A stretch of 64,000 nucleotides of DNA from Lunularia cruciata (taxonomy: Eukaryota > Streptophyta > Marchantiopsida > Lunulariales > Lunulariaceae), in NCBI GenBank assembly GCA_948567375.1, contig OX419757.1, positions 17,422,001 through 17,486,000 on the forward strand, given 5' to 3'. Shown here piece by piece: positions 1 through 11,880 of the stretch. The translations under genes were made by a program, and so were the position numbers. The stretch's first letter is position 1. Every line of letters begins with the position of its first letter. The notes beneath the pieces were generated by a model. It had not been told where the DNA came from, did not search any database, and worked only from the letters and a program-made list of their open reading frames with translations.

Positions 1-574
1 CATGATGGATTATACAGATCAGAAAGAGGTATCACCAAAAGGGGACTTCTACTAATAGAGAAGGAACCAAAATATGCCTGAAATCTTTAAAGGCAATTTT
101 GGAGGCCTAAACGGATGAATTAGGCCTCAGAAATGTGCACATTTCCCCCCCCCCCCCCCCTCCCCAAAAATGGAGGAATGGCTGGCCTTCCCTTCCCCCT
201 ACTTTGTCTCATCAAGAGCTTTCCAATGGTACCTTACCTTTCCAATGGTACCTTACCATATGAGATTCCTATAGGAAGATTCTCTAAAAGATTCCCTCTG
301 CTCAAGCTTGTTTGACCAACCAGATAGGACCTAGACCAGACATGTCATCCATCCAAGTAAGTAATCCAAGTGTGGAGCTTGCTGACATGTCACCTATTTG
401 TGTCCTTAATCCTATGGTGGAGCTTCCTTGAAGGAGATCCTCTTTGTCTATATAATAAAGAGAAGGTGCTCCTTTGGGGCATTGAATGAGTGTGCAATCT
501 ATGTTTTCTCTCTTCTCTTGTCCTCAAAGGTGCAATCTGTGTTTTCTCTCTTCTCTTGTCCTTGAAGTATTACA
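1..574 (+). repeat. Family A LTR, left end cut by window
   Basis: This segment matches, in opposite orientation, the LTRs at 21658-22395 and 27526-28265. It includes the stretch about CACCAAAAGGGGACTTCTAC, the C-run near 146-161, and the TATA-like box (CTATATAATAAAG) near 448-463. It ends at 574 in GTATTACA, the mirror of the TGTAATAC start of the family. The next bases do not resemble the TGGTATCAGAGC primer binding site, so this is a 3' LTR of an element lying left of the window, or a solo LTR. Bases 493-530 and 531-568 are a 38-bp tandem duplication private to this copy. Confidence 0.85.
493..568 (+). repeat. 38-bp tandem duplication at LTR end
   Basis: Two copies of a 38-bp unit beginning TGCAATCT start at 493 and 531. 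The unit duplicates the CT-rich end of the LTR; the other family A LTRs here have one copy. Confidence 0.8.
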
Positions 575-593
575 AGGAGTACAGTATTTGTGG

Positions 594-1699
594 TAGGTTG
601 TGTGCCCGTTGTTAGTAAAGTTGGAGCACAAGAAGGAAATGCAATCGACATGTCCGAAGGTGAAGATTGTGTTGCAGGTGTTAGCACGCTTAGAAGAAGA
701 GAACTCTGAGTTGAAGAAGAGTATAATCCGAGGTGAGGAGGAGAAGGAAGTACTATGAGTAGATGCAATAGAACAAAATCAAGAAATTGAAAACTTGAAG
801 AGAGAGGTGGGGAGTAGAGAAAGAATCATAGAGCAGAATGTCCTAGCGAGGGAAAGGTAGATAGTGGAGTATGAAATCTTGAAATAGCAGTTTGTTGATT
901 CTCAATTAGAGATTATTCATGCTATGGCAAGAGTAGTAGAGAACTAGCAAGAGCTTGATAGAGTGATGTAGAGTGTAGAAGAAAAGAAGTAGCTCTGGTA
1001 AAGAGAGTTGATAGTGAGGTATAGAGAAGAAGAAAGACTAAGAGAGTTACTCCGTAATCTAGAGGAGAAGATTGTGCAAAAGGAGAAGGAAAAGGAGACA
1101 ATGAAAGCCGAGTTCAAGGTAAAACTGGCAATGTATATGGAAGATTGGCTTATAGATCAAGAACAAGAGAGAAGAATGAGACTTGAGCCGTTGAAGGAGA
1201 TTGTAACAAAGATGAATGCAATGTTGAGTACGTATGCCAGTGTCTGGATCAAAGAAACACGATTGCACGAGTTGAAGTTGTTGGTGCAAGAATAAGGAGG
1301 AGAAACATGAAGGATAAAGACTTGAATGCATTGTTGATTAGTCTTCAAACTCGTGTAGATATGAAGATATTAGAAGTGGAAGATAATATCACGATTAGAT
1401 TAGACTTGGTAAAATTGGAGATAGATAAACTTCGGAAGGATGTAAGAGCAAAACCTAAAGTAGATGACATAAGAGTACAAATATCTTTGGAATTACCTAT
1501 AGAGATATTAGAGAAGAGTGGGTCAGGAGATAGAGATTTAGAAAGGTTACCTATGATGGGAATTGTAGATCAAGAAGGAGAAAAGTTAGAATTGGTAGAA
1601 GAATTAGTAGTTGTGGAACCTGAGGGTATAGTAGTATGTGACTTTACTTTAGGATTGGGATTGGAAGCTGAGGAAGAAGTAGACATTGGATTGGAGTAA
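594..1699 (+). pseudogene. Decayed coiled-coil coding region
   Basis: One plus-strand frame can be read from about 594 (an ATG lies at 639) to the stop near 1293, broken by a TGA at 756 and by TAG at 858, 885, 945, 969 and 990 plus TAA at 999. A second open frame follows from 1307 to 1699. The predicted product is rich in Glu, Lys, Leu and Arg with heptad-like spacing, so it would form long coiled coils. The second part is acidic towards its end. Most of the stops are TAG at positions where Gln fits the context, pointing to C-to-T decay of CAG codons. I do not recognise the family; a gag-like or structural protein of a non-autonomous element, or a host gene fragment, are both possible. It lies directly downstream of the family A LTR. 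Confidence 0.5.
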
Positions 1700-3709
1700 T
1701 AACAATTTTGAGATTTGAAGAGGCAGATATGAAGCGGTGCATTGTCATTTTGGATCTGCAAGTAGAAAGAGTTGTAAGGAAAAAGTATTTTTGGTAGTAA
1801 TTGCTGAAGTGCTTCACTGTTTAAAGGTGGCATTTTCAGTCATATGTTGTTCAGTGCTCATAATTTTTGAGAATAGATCAAGTGAAGTGTTTTGAAGCAG
1901 TGCTCATCGTTTGAGCTTAATTTCGAGTATCAACATTGTGTTTTTATTTGTGAGTGTGTGGAGAATTTTGAAATGCAAGTAAGTGTGTTTGTTGGATATT
2001 GGATTCTGCAACCTTGATCTTCATTCTGTGTGTTTGATCTTGAGTGAAGTGCAATCAAAGCAATGCCTTGATAAATCTGAGAGGAATGGTAGTGTTGGTA
2101 GTATTTTTCATTTGTGAGTGCAGCGTAGAGTTGATGTGAAGCAATTTTGATCAAGGAAATTGTGCCTTTAGTGGAGGAGTGGAACACAATTTTGAGGTAA
2201 AGTTGTTTTGTAGTGAAGTGTTGTTTTTAGGAGAGCTTGAATCATCACAATCAAGATTGCTTAGAAATATTTTATGGAGTTGTGATTAAGGAGTGTTAAT
2301 TTTTGATGAGACTACAAGTCAGTGCTTGTTGCTCTCTTTTGGGTGTAGTTGCTACCTGAGAGATTAAAGACAAACCCAAGAAAAACTACATTGTGATATT
2401 TGACTTCATATTTAGATATTTCTGAATCATATCTCTACGGGAGTGAACTTCACTTACTTGATTACCGCAAAAGTGATATTTGTCGGGTTGTCACAACTAT
2501 CATAAAGCATCTTCCTTCATTGTCAAAGTTATTTTCCTTGCATCAATTCCAACTTTTAACCTTACTTAAATTGCTTCTTAGTACCTACTCCTATTTGCCT
2601 TGTGTTTGATGTGGATGCTTTACTCCAACAAAGCTTTCAAATTGTCTACTTTGTGTTAAGCTACTCATGCACGACCTCATCAAGCTTTTATGAAAAGTGC
2701 TTCAACTAAAAAATTTCTAAAATTTCCCACCATGTGTTAGGCTATGAAGGCGCTATGCCCATTCAATTTTCTAGAAAAAATTATTTCAAATTCAGATAAT
2801 ATTTGGTTATCCATGCAAGGTGGATGGTATCCCATAGAATTTAAAATCCAAAAATCATAATGCATAAATCAGTTCAGAATATAAGTGCACAAACCGTCTA
2901 AGAATAGATACATAGTTTTAGGAAAATGTACAAACCTATAGAAAGTAAAAGCTCAAAGAGTACCAGCTGACTCTCCTTCCTCTTTGCAATTATCATTTTG
3001 ATTAATGTTGATTTATTGAGTGAGGATGTTGACTCTTGTATATTTTGTTTGAGAATTTACAAGTAAATAATTTTTTGAATTAAATTGTAAACATCATCAG
3101 TTCAAGTGCTCTCATTGGAGACCCCAATTGAGACATTTCACTTGCATCTGGCCTACTAGTTGGTGTGATCATGTGTATTTCTTGCTTCAAAAGTTCAAAG
3201 GGTACTTATTGACTCTCCTTCTACTTCTGCAATTATCATAGTGATTCTTTAGAACCATAATAACTAAACAAATCAAATACCTCTTAAAAACTATTAATAG
3301 GTAGTTGTAGTCTATGAAGTGTTTGACAAAGGTTGTATGTTAGATGCACTTGTGACATCGAAAGCCCAAGACTCAAGGCCTTTATTACACATATTGCAAA
3401 AACACCATCAATCCGAGATGGCTTTTCCACCAAGTACTTATTACAATCTTGCCAAAATATCATGTTTGAAACTTTGTCTCATAGATTGGTTGGTTGTATT
3501 GGTTCTTCTCTCCACTAGAAGAGAGGAGAAAGTTATGGTTTTTATGTTAATTCTAGACAATTTCACTAGCAAATTGAGGTAACAAATGGTAATTAGTTTC
3601 TTCTAAGAAATGTATTGTTTGTTGATTTTCTCTTTGCACTCAAACATTTTAGAGGTAGCTCTATCCTTGTTATGTTATGGACCTCAATGTATATATCGGG
3701 GCTGCCAAG
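1700..3709. other. No recognisable gene
   Basis: AT-rich sequence without a supported reading frame. The short open frames here (for example 2400-2609 and 3319-3582) have no recognisable motifs. The part at 1900-2250 repeats GTGAAGTG-type words and looks like decayed untranslated or internal element sequence. Confidence 0.5.
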
Positions 3710-3711
3710 TA

Positions 3712-3738
3712 CAGTATACACTCACTTACATCCGCATT
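3712..3738 (+). repeat. Left terminal inverted repeat of pogo-like element
   Basis: 27 bp starting CAGTATACACTCACTT, preceded by the TA target duplication at 3710-3711. It pairs with 5724-5750. Confidence 0.8.
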
Positions 3739-3829
3739 CATTGAAGTCCGCATCCTGCTTGAGTCCATGATTTCACAAGAAAATGTCCCCGATCAACATA
3801 TGACAAAATTTACTATCAATGAAAGTCAA

Positions 3830-5694
3830 ATAGCATCATTTGACGGCTATTGTCCATCCTCTAGCGGCTGATTGTAGACCGACTATTTTGTAAAATTTGA
3901 TGTAGGCTAAAGAGAGCTCCCTTTGCCTGATTGAGTTGGTCCAATGACATATAATTGGAAGATTTTAGCTCACCCATATTAACATCAAGGTTGATAACAC
4001 TTTCTAGCAATTTCAAAATCACATCACGCTGATCAACTTCATCTTGGGTTGGAGCAATTTCTATCACATCCTCTTCAGATTCAATGGTGGGCTCCTAGAA
4101 AAGCACCGCACCCATTGCTTGATCTATTTCTTCAAGAAGAGTGTTTCTGAACATAACTAAATCATCACTATTACCATACAAAAATTACTCAACCTCACCC
4201 CAAATATTGAGGACATTGGCACCATTCAAGATGCTGCAATTGCTCAACATATGAGAAATTTCTTCAATTGTTCTATCATTGTCGCTGCCAATATCAACAC
4301 CATCCCAAAAGTTGGAAATGATATCTGCTTTTTGCTTTGAAGCAGTTTTTTAGACTCTCTATGTGATTTTGTTCCATGCAACATTAGTGAAATTTGTAGC
4401 ATCCAACAAATATGGAGGACGTCTGTAAAAAACCCCTACAACACCTCGGTTCAATTTTGAAGTTGCCAATGTTAGTTGATCCTTCAAGCTCGGAGGATTA
4501 TCATGGTAAGCAATGATATCCTTGAGCAACAAATATTTGTACAACTTTTTAAGTGATGCAATGATGCCCATATCCATCGGCTACTTCCATGAAGTAACGT
4601 TAGGTGGGAAGAATGCAACACAGATGCCATTCCGTTCAAATGTTGTTGAGTGACCAAGAGCATTGTCAAGGATCAAAAGAACTTTATGGCCAATACGTTT
4701 CTGAATGTAGTGCTCAAACACCTCATTGAACCACTTGTTGAATGTTTGAACGTCAATCCAAGCATTCTTTTGCTAAAGATACGGGATTAGCAAAGTGTTT
4801 CCTGAGATACATATTGGCTCCTTTGCTTTTCCAATCATGGTGATAGTGACGCACTCAATTCTAGTAGCATTGCAACACACAATAAGTGTCACTTTGTCCT
4901 TTGCTTGTTTCTTTCCCTTGACAATAGAGAAATCCTCATTCGGCATCAAAATAGTATAACATGGAATAAGTCGAAAGAACAACCCCGTTCATCCATGTTG
5001 TAAATGCATGTTGGGTCATATTGATCGATCATGGCACATAATTCTTCCATGCTTTTAGGATTTCAAGATTGCTCTTATCAACTTCACCACCTTCCCCAAA
5101 CAAATTGGTGCCAATTGAACCGTACCAATGTCAAAATCTTGCAAACCATCCCCACAAAGCCTTGAACTTACCCTCGGCAATTTCCAATACACCAGCAAAT
5201 TTTTTTGCTTTGTGGTAGATGATACTCGGCAACAAAGCTAGCAACATCTGACGTGTTGCATCAATCCATTCAAAAAGTTTTTTCTCAAGGTTAGGAAACA
5301 TTGCCTGAGATAAGCGTAATATTGACTCTTGAGTGGCTTGATTGACTCTTTGTGCTTGTTCAGAAATCTCATCTTTGTTTGACTTCAACTTTCGAATGAC
5401 TTTCTCATCAACACTGTACTGCCGAGCAATGCTTTGCATTGATTGTGGTTTCAATTGCTCCAATAAAGCACTAGTTTCCATTCTTTGACGATCATTCAAG
5501 CGCTGACCCTCACCTTTGCATTTTGCTACACATTGTGCACTCATATTTCCAAATGAGCTTGCATGTACTAGCATTGGAAGATGACACAATTTTGGACGAC
5601 AAATAGACTGTAAGAATTGCACAACTACACTTTTCCTAAATTTGACATGTTTCATCTTGTTACCACCGCCTTGTTGGCTAAGTCTGCATCTCAA
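3830..5694 (-). pseudogene. Pogo/Tigger-like transposase, broken
   Basis: Read from 5694 leftwards, consecutive fragments line up with a pogo/Tigger (CENP-B-like) transposase. An N-terminal helix-turn-helix region (SIARQYSVDEKVIRKLK near 5390-5440) comes first, followed by the LEKKLFEWIDATRQ segment. The DDE catalytic core then shows its three acidic positions: MDE near 4998-5006, LDN in ILDNALGHS near 4650-4675, and MDMG in QPMDMGIIASLKKLY near 4540-4580. An acidic C-terminal tail follows (3861-4067). The frames change several times and stops interrupt it, for example at the MDE motif, so no full-length product is possible. It occupies most of the space between the terminal repeats. Known pogo transposases cut and paste at TA sites. 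I am confident of the superfamily but not of the lineage. Confidence 0.85.
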
Positions 5695-5723
5695 TTAAGT
5701 CCGTGCCAAAATTTCTAGATCAT

Positions 5724-5750
5724 AATGCGGACTTAAGCAAATGTATACTA
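5724..5750 (-). repeat. Right terminal inverted repeat of pogo-like element
   Basis: Reverse complement begins TAGTATACATTTGCTT. It matches the left repeat at 21 of 27 positions and is followed by TA at 5751-5752. Confidence 0.8.
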
Positions 5751-5752
5751 TA

Positions 5753-6568
5753 GGTTGATATAAATTTGGCATTTAAGTCATGATTATGGATCAATTTGGC
5801 AAAATGATTTACTTATGTCTAGTTTTTATGCAATTTTTGTCTATTTTGAGCTATTAGTCATTGAAATTGATTCAAGGAAAGATGTGTTGAATTTTGTCAT
5901 ATAAATAAATAGAAGCCATTATAAATCTAATAAATAAAAGCATTTTTTTGCTATTGTAGCTCAAGATTCTTCATTATGTATATTGGTAAGTCAACTATTC
6001 ATGAACTTTCCCTTTGATGTCTTGAAATTCATAATTTGATGGGAAAGTAACCTTTTCTTTCCTTCTTATGGATTGAAAATATTTCCCATCAGCTACTATA
6101 AATGCATGTTTTGTAATTGAAACATTGTTTCTACATGCTAAGATTAAAGGAGGATATTTAAGTGATGTGTTTATATTTTTGGAATTGTTTGGGTATAGCA
6201 TACATTTGGTATTGTTAGCTTCAAATTATCAATACATCCTAATAAAATCTCTCAAAAAGATTACATGAACAACTCCTAGGGTTATTGTTAGATCTCTCCT
6301 GTCATTAGTCATACCTACTACATCCAATCTGGATATGCAAGTAAATAGAACAATGAAAAGGCTCTCTAGCCAAAAGTTTGAGAAGGATGAACAAGAGAGT
6401 AGGTCATTTAACATGACTAGTTGTCACAATTTCCACAATTGGTCATGTTTTCCATCATACCACAGTCAAGTAGTGATCTCTTCCACCATGCAAAAGACCA
6501 AACATTTGCAGAAAGATAGAAATTTCTTGACATCCTTTAGAACTATACTTCTCTCTCTTCTATCTCTC
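5753..6568. other. No recognisable gene
   Basis: AT-rich flank of the pogo-like element with only short open frames and no recognised motif. Confidence 0.5.
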
Positions 6569-6700
6569 TATAATACCATTAGTTGGACAAATTATCTAGA
6601 GATGGAAATTAGCTTGGTAATATCTTAAGGGATGTTATATATGATGGTCTAAGTAGATTAGATAGAAGTGTCACCAAAAGAGTACTGCTACTAATATGGC
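6569..6700 (+). repeat. Family A LTR, left part (split by insertion)
   Basis: Starts TATAATACC, a mutated TGTAATACC LTR start, and continues with the family A words GATGTTATATATGATGG and ATAGAAGTGTCACCAAAAG. It stops at 6700, where the family B element begins. The same LTR resumes at 12278 with AGGGCAAAGGCC. Together the two parts form one LTR in plus orientation. Confidence 0.8.
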
Positions 6701-7099
6701 TATAAAAGATTGTGATCGAGGAGAGAAATAGGAGAATGGAAGCTCATATTGGGACACTTGAATGAGTGAGAACTCCAAATGCTAGCATGAGCTTTGGCTT
6801 TGGTATTTATAGGTAGCATGCAAGGCCCTTGAGAAGCTTCCTCAAGCCACTTTCTTAGAGTGCAAGCCACGCTAACTAGGAAGCTTCTCAAAACACTTCC
6901 TTCTAAAAATTGCCTACTTGGCATACAAGCTAAGCTAGTTGGAAGCTTCTAGAAGCTATTTACTTGAGGTGCAAGCTAAGCTAGCCGGGAAGCTTCCTAA
7001 GAAGCTTCCTAGATACTTCTAGAATATTCTAGGCTAATTTGTCTTATTTGCTACTTCATTAGCCCTACTAACTTTGTCATTAAACTCCATATTGTTACA
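6701..7099 (-). repeat. 3' LTR of family B copy 1
   Basis: About 399 bp. On the minus strand it starts TGTAACAATATGG and ends TCTTTTATA (canonical TTTTACA). It is matched by 11883-12277 and by the two LTRs of the element at 56225-61833. It carries repeated AAGCTTC/TTCTAGAA blocks, including a perfect heat-shock-type triplet at 7017-7029. Confidence 0.85.
7017..7029 (-). promoter_or_regulatory. Heat-shock element (three-unit) in LTR
   Basis: TTCtaGAAtaTTC fits nTTCnnGAAnnTTCn without mismatch. It lies in the U3 part of the family B LTR, at the position equivalent to 56298-56310 in the other copy. In the companion LTR at 11883-12277 the corresponding site is mutated (near 12200-12212). Confidence 0.6.
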
Positions 7100-7109
7100 T
7101 ATTTCCCCA

Positions 7110-8697
7110 CCGTCCTTGTCGCCATTGAAGCTTAGCACTCTTAAATGGCCGTCTGTGCATTCTGGAGGTGTGAAAGAGATTCCCATGTGGTATCATGAAG
7201 GGAATACACTTTGAAGGACCTTTTACTCCATATGTTGTCGATGGCCTTGTTGAATATGGCAATGTACAAGGATATGATCAACTTCGTACTCCTTATGATC
7301 ATTGATAAGGATAGGAGGAGGGGGAGGTTAGACTTGAGAGGAAAAGGAAGAGGGGTTAGGAACAAAGGGTTTCAACTTGGAAACATGAAAGACATGATGG
7401 ATACGCATGTGATAAGGCAAGGCAAGTTGATAAGCAACAAGAAAGACAATTTGGGTGATATCAAAGGATCCTATCCAATTAGGGGCAAGTTTATGAACTT
7501 GGGTATCAAGTGGGAGAGGGAGGTTACTAGAGGATAACATGACTTTATCACTAACTTCAAAGGTGAGATCACAATGATGGTGGTCTATATATTGTTTTTG
7601 ATGATTCTGAGCAACAAAGAGGTGAGATTTGGCTTGTTGGAGAGATTGGGATATAATGGTCAAGAATGTTGAAGTATGAGGAACCTGAGATGGAGGGAGA
7701 GCAAGAAGAGAATCTGAAACAAGTGGATCTAGGCCAAAATTGAGAAAGAAAGGAGAAAATCCAATGCTTGCCTGTTTGGAATTGTTGTAGTCAAATTTTG
7801 CAATTGCAAGACATTCATCCCAATTGGTATGGTGGACATTGCCAAAGACACACAATATATCCTCCAATGTACAATTTGCATGTTTGGTCCATCAGTTTAA
7901 GGATGGTAGGTCGTGGACAAATCAAGCTTGGTGCTAAGTATCTAGAAGAGTGCTTGCCAAAACTTCACAGTAAATTGACGATCACGGTCAGAGATGAGTA
8001 CATGTGGCATCCCATAATGCTTAAAGACATTGTCAAAGTAGATTTGCGCTAAGGTTGGAGCATCCATGATATCACAAGTTGGTGCCAAGTGGATTTGCTT
8101 ACTAAGCTTATCTACAAACACCACGATTATTGTGTGTCCTTACTTTATCTTGGGCAAGGATGTGATGAGATCCAAGCTCACATGCTCCCATCAATTGGAT
8201 GGAATAACGAGTGGTTGAAGGAGTCCACTCAACTTTTGGTTGCTGGACTTGTTACGTTGGCAGCTCTCACATGATCAAAAAAATTCTCAAACATCTCACG
8301 TCATGTTAGGCCACCACCACCGGCGTTGGAGGGTACCTAAGGTCTTTTCCACACCCATGTGACCAACTATGGGTAAATCATGGGCTTCTTGAAGGCGCAC
8401 AAGTTGAAGATCACCTTTGGCTGGAACATAGATCCGATCCTCATGGAATAGAAAACCCTCCTTGATGGAGAAGGTGTTGTACTTCTTGTCATATGTTGTA
8501 AGGTAACCATGTACTATTTGGAAGAAGGGATCTTGTTGTAGAGCTGACTGAAACTTGTTTTGGACCTTGGAGTCAATTGACACCATCATAATTGTTATCG
8601 TGATGAGAAGAAGAGACTTCAAATTAGGTCGCCGTGATAGAGCATTAGGGATGACATGGAACCAACCTGGTTTGTACTCAAGTTTGATATCAAACAA
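7110..8697 (-). pseudogene. Family B integrase and chromodomain, broken
   Basis: Fragments on the minus strand show the zinc-binding and core parts of a retroviral-type integrase: the H-H segment in VGHMGVEKTLGTLQRRWWWP (near 8320), the FVDKLSKQIHLAPT segment (near 8100), the SDRDRQFTVKFWQALF catalytic region (near 7950-8000), and the downstream LAPNWIGSFDITQIV (GPY/F-like) module near 7430-7480. A chromodomain end (HDTTWESLSHLQNAQ) is at 7141-7200. Integrase joins the cDNA to host DNA, and the chromodomain is thought to direct it to histone marks. Frameshifts separate all of these parts. Confidence 0.8.
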
Positions 8698-8699
8698 TT

Positions 8700-9960
8700 A
8701 GAGTTGTTCCTCCCATTGATGATTTTGACTCTTCATGTATTCCAAGTGTAAGGTCTACAACAATAGTTTGTGATTAGTTTGCATGATCACTTGTTTCACC
8801 AAGAGATAATGCATCCATACCTTGGTAGCATATACCATTGCAAGTTGTTCTTGATCTTAAGCAGAGTAATTTCTTTCAGCCGTATTTAGTTGGTGAGACA
8901 CAAAGGCAATGGGATGTAGTCCATCTAGGAATTTATATTGCAACATGGTTCCAATTGCAAAGTTAGAAGCATCAAAATCAACCACAAAGTGTAACTGAGG
9001 ATCATACAGTTGAAGGATGGGTCTTGAAGACACCATATGTTTCAACTTTTGGAATGCTTCTTTGTGCTTGGTGGTCCATTGGAAGCTCAAGTTCTTCCCC
9101 AAGAGGTCAATCAATGGTGTAGCCACATGAACATAACAATGAATGAATTGTCAGTAAAAATTGGGCAATCCATTAATGCACATACTTTTGTAGCATCCTT
9201 CAAAGTAGGCCAATCAATAATGGCTTTGATTTTCTCCTCTTCCATCTTGATCCCCTCTAATGAGATCTTGTGACCCAAGAAGGTAACTTCCTTTTGCCAA
9301 AAGGCACACTTCAACTTCTTGCAATAAAATTTCCATTATTGTAGTCATCTTAGGACTTCTCGCATGTGATTCACTTGTTTTGCCTCTTTCTTGCTATAGA
9401 TTAAGATATCATCCAAGAATACCATCACTTACCAATCCAATAATCCATCCAACACTTGATGCATCTGATCCATGAAGACCATTGGAGCATTAGTGAGCCC
9501 AAAAGGTAGAACTCTCCACCCAAAATGCCCATACCTTGTGCGAAAGGCAATCTTTTGCACATCCTTCCTATCAATGGAGATTTGCCAATAGTCACTACAA
9601 AGATCTAGTTTGGAAAATTATTGTGCTCCACACAATTGATCAAGCAAGTCATCAATCCGATGCAAGGGATTTGTATTCTTCACTATTTGCTTATTGAACC
9701 CATGACAATCAATATAGAAACAAAGTCCTCCATCCTTCTTTGGAACAATAGTACTGGTGCTCCCTAAGAAGAGGTACTATGTTGTATGAAGTCCTTCTCC
9801 AACAATTCTATAAGTTTTGTTTGCAACTCCTTCAACTCCTTTGGTGAGAGTCTATAGACTGGTATACTCATTGGAGTACTCCTTGGCAATAACTCAATCT
9901 TGAAGTGCATACTACAATCGGAAGATAATCCCTTTGGCAGATCATCTAAAAACATGTTTG
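8700..9960 (-). pseudogene. Family B reverse transcriptase/RNase H, broken
   Basis: The minus strand contains the RT entry motif (ELLPRSTPMSIPVYRLSP near 9850), the palm region (near 9400-9650), the LGHKISLEGIKMEEEKIKAI connection (9230-9310) and RNase H (LYDPQLHFVVDFDASNFAIG near 8960-9000). Stops and frameshifts break it repeatedly. It copies the element's RNA in active relatives; this copy cannot be translated through. Confidence 0.82.
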
Positions 9961-10063
9961 CAAACTCTTAAACTATCTGATCAACCCTTGATTGATGAGG
10001 CTTGAGGCTCTTGGCTCTCCTAGATTGCTCTTGTGCAATCCGCTTGATCCACACCACAAAAAC

Positions 10064-10735
10064 AGATCTATCTTCCTCCAAAGCTTGCTCGATGGTTGCT
10101 TCACTAACAAACTTCTCATCTAGGGACTCACCTCTCTTCAAAGCTTGCTCCATGGTTGCCTTCTTGGCAAACTTCCTATCTTGGAGCTCCCCTCCCTTCA
10201 AGGCATACTCTATGGTTACCTTCTCAACCAACTTCCCATCCTAGGACTAACTATCTTAGGTGTCTTACTTAGAGGTGCCAGACAATCTAATCAAAATTCC
10301 TACCTTGGTGTTGTACTTGAATTTGTCATCGGGTCCAATCAAATTGAAACTTATGATGTTCAAGCCGAGGTAGTCCTAGAATGACATCATAATGTAGAGG
10401 TGCAACTACAAATCTCATACACTCCAAATACTCCTTCCCAATCTTAAAGTAATAGGATGTGAGGTATGGAATGCACAACCTCTTCTACCATCCGCCATCA
10501 TCAATCTACTTCCAATTACTAGCTTGATAAGAATACCCAATTCCTTTGCTACTTGCATAGACATACAATTCTTTGAACTTCTAGAATCAACCAAAATCCT
10601 ACAACTTTGATTAGATATTGTACCTTGCAAGTGAAATAAACTTGCATAGGTCGAGCCTTCAATCCCATTGGAACTAATCAAGTTCCCAATAGGTGGCTCA
10701 AAATTTGCTGTTGGATTCCTTGTTTCCCTTATCAT
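10064..10735 (-). pseudogene. Family B protease and repeat linker, broken
   Basis: 10735-10415 (minus) encodes an aspartic protease: SCRILVDSRSSKNCMSMQ holds the active-site Asp, but the usual D-S-G is D-S-R, so catalysis should be lost. About 10246-10067 encodes three approximate 20-residue repeats (motif KATMEQALKRGES) between protease and reverse transcriptase. The same three-repeat linker is found in the other family B copy at 58267-58446. Confidence 0.78.
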
Positions 10736-10899
10736 TTTGTTCCAAAAACTCTATCTAGGCAACTTGTTGAGGTCGTCCATTATTGAGGGGACATTTAGCA
10801 ATGCGATGTCTAACTTGGCAACAATAGAAAAAACCTCCATTTTGTCACAATCTTTCTCTATCCGTTGTACCAAGTGGTCTTTGTTGGATAACATCAACC

Positions 10900-11880
10900 T
10901 CCATTGGTGCCAGTTATTCTACCCGTACGTAGTGTATTGGTAGGCTTTGTGTAGGTCGAGGTCGAGACCAAGTTGTTGTAACCAAGGAATCAAAGTGCTC
11001 AGCCAATTGCATGGCTTCTTCTACATTTTGTGGTTCACGCATGGTCACCTCCAATTTGGTTTGTGCTTTCAATCCCCGCACAAATCAATCCAAAATTTCA
11101 CCTTCTTGTACATCTAGAATTTGAATGATGATATTCTGAAATTGTGTGATGTAGCTCCTTACAAAACCAATCTGCTTCAACTCCACCAGTTTATCTCATG
11201 CAGCTTGGGTGGCATTTATAGTTTGAAATCGATAGAGTATTGCATCCTTGAATTCTACCCATGTCAAAATTGGTGCAACAATCTATTGTTTAGCTTGCTC
11301 CACTTGAAATCGCCACCAAAGTTTTGTCACACCATCCAATTGGCTAGAAGCCAAGAGAATCTATTTTTTTCATCTTGAAGGTTGGTGGCTTCAAAGTAAT
11401 ATTTGCAATCAAATACAAAATTCTCCACTATTCTTGGAAGATTCTTGCCTTCAAACACTTTGGGTTTTGGAAATTGGATGTGATCTTCTCCATCTCGAAT
11501 TGGTGCATTCTCTATATGTTCTTGTTGTCATTGCTCTTGTCTATCCAACAATCAAGTAAGGTGCTTAATTTTTTGCTGCATCGCAAGGATAATGTTTGGT
11601 ATTGCCGCCGTAGCTACTACCCTATCCCACTACTCTCAATTTATCTATTTGATTAACACATAGATGCAATCTATCCACATGTCTCTATAAGTTACAACCG
11701 GAAGTATCAAGGGTTCCTTAGACAAGGTGATCATATGCAAAAAATCTTACCCAAAATGCGAGGTGATGAATTGGGTGAAACAATGCTTGGGTAATATTTG
11801 GACATGAAAATCCCAATGGTTTGGAAGAAGTGGATTTGATGGTCCATAAATTCCATCTATCCCATTCTTGCTCTGGTACC
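10900..11880 (-). pseudogene. Family B gag remnant
   Basis: The minus-strand sequence corresponds segment by segment to the plus-strand gag at 56900-57760 of the other copy, including the capsid region and the start next to the primer binding site. No long frame survives. Confidence 0.65.

Larger units (their letters stand above)
3712..5750 (-). mobile_element. Pogo/Tigger-like DNA transposon, complete ends
   Basis: A 2039-bp element bounded by imperfect 27-bp terminal inverted repeats at 3712-3738 and 5724-5750. The left end begins CAGTATACACTCACTTAC and the reversed right end begins TAGTATACATTTGCTTAA; 21 of 27 positions agree and the two share AGTATACA and TCCGCATT. Both ends are flanked by TA (3710-3711 and 5751-5752), the target duplication of the Tc1/mariner/pogo superfamily. 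The interior codes on the minus strand for a decayed pogo-type DDE transposase. The CAGTATA start and a following CTTA resemble the pogo-lineage termini as I recall them. Confidence 0.85.

Noticed and set aside
7211-7537. Plus-strand 108-codon frame
   Set aside because: Antisense to the family B chromodomain and integrase C-terminal region; its mirror occurs at 60941-61357.
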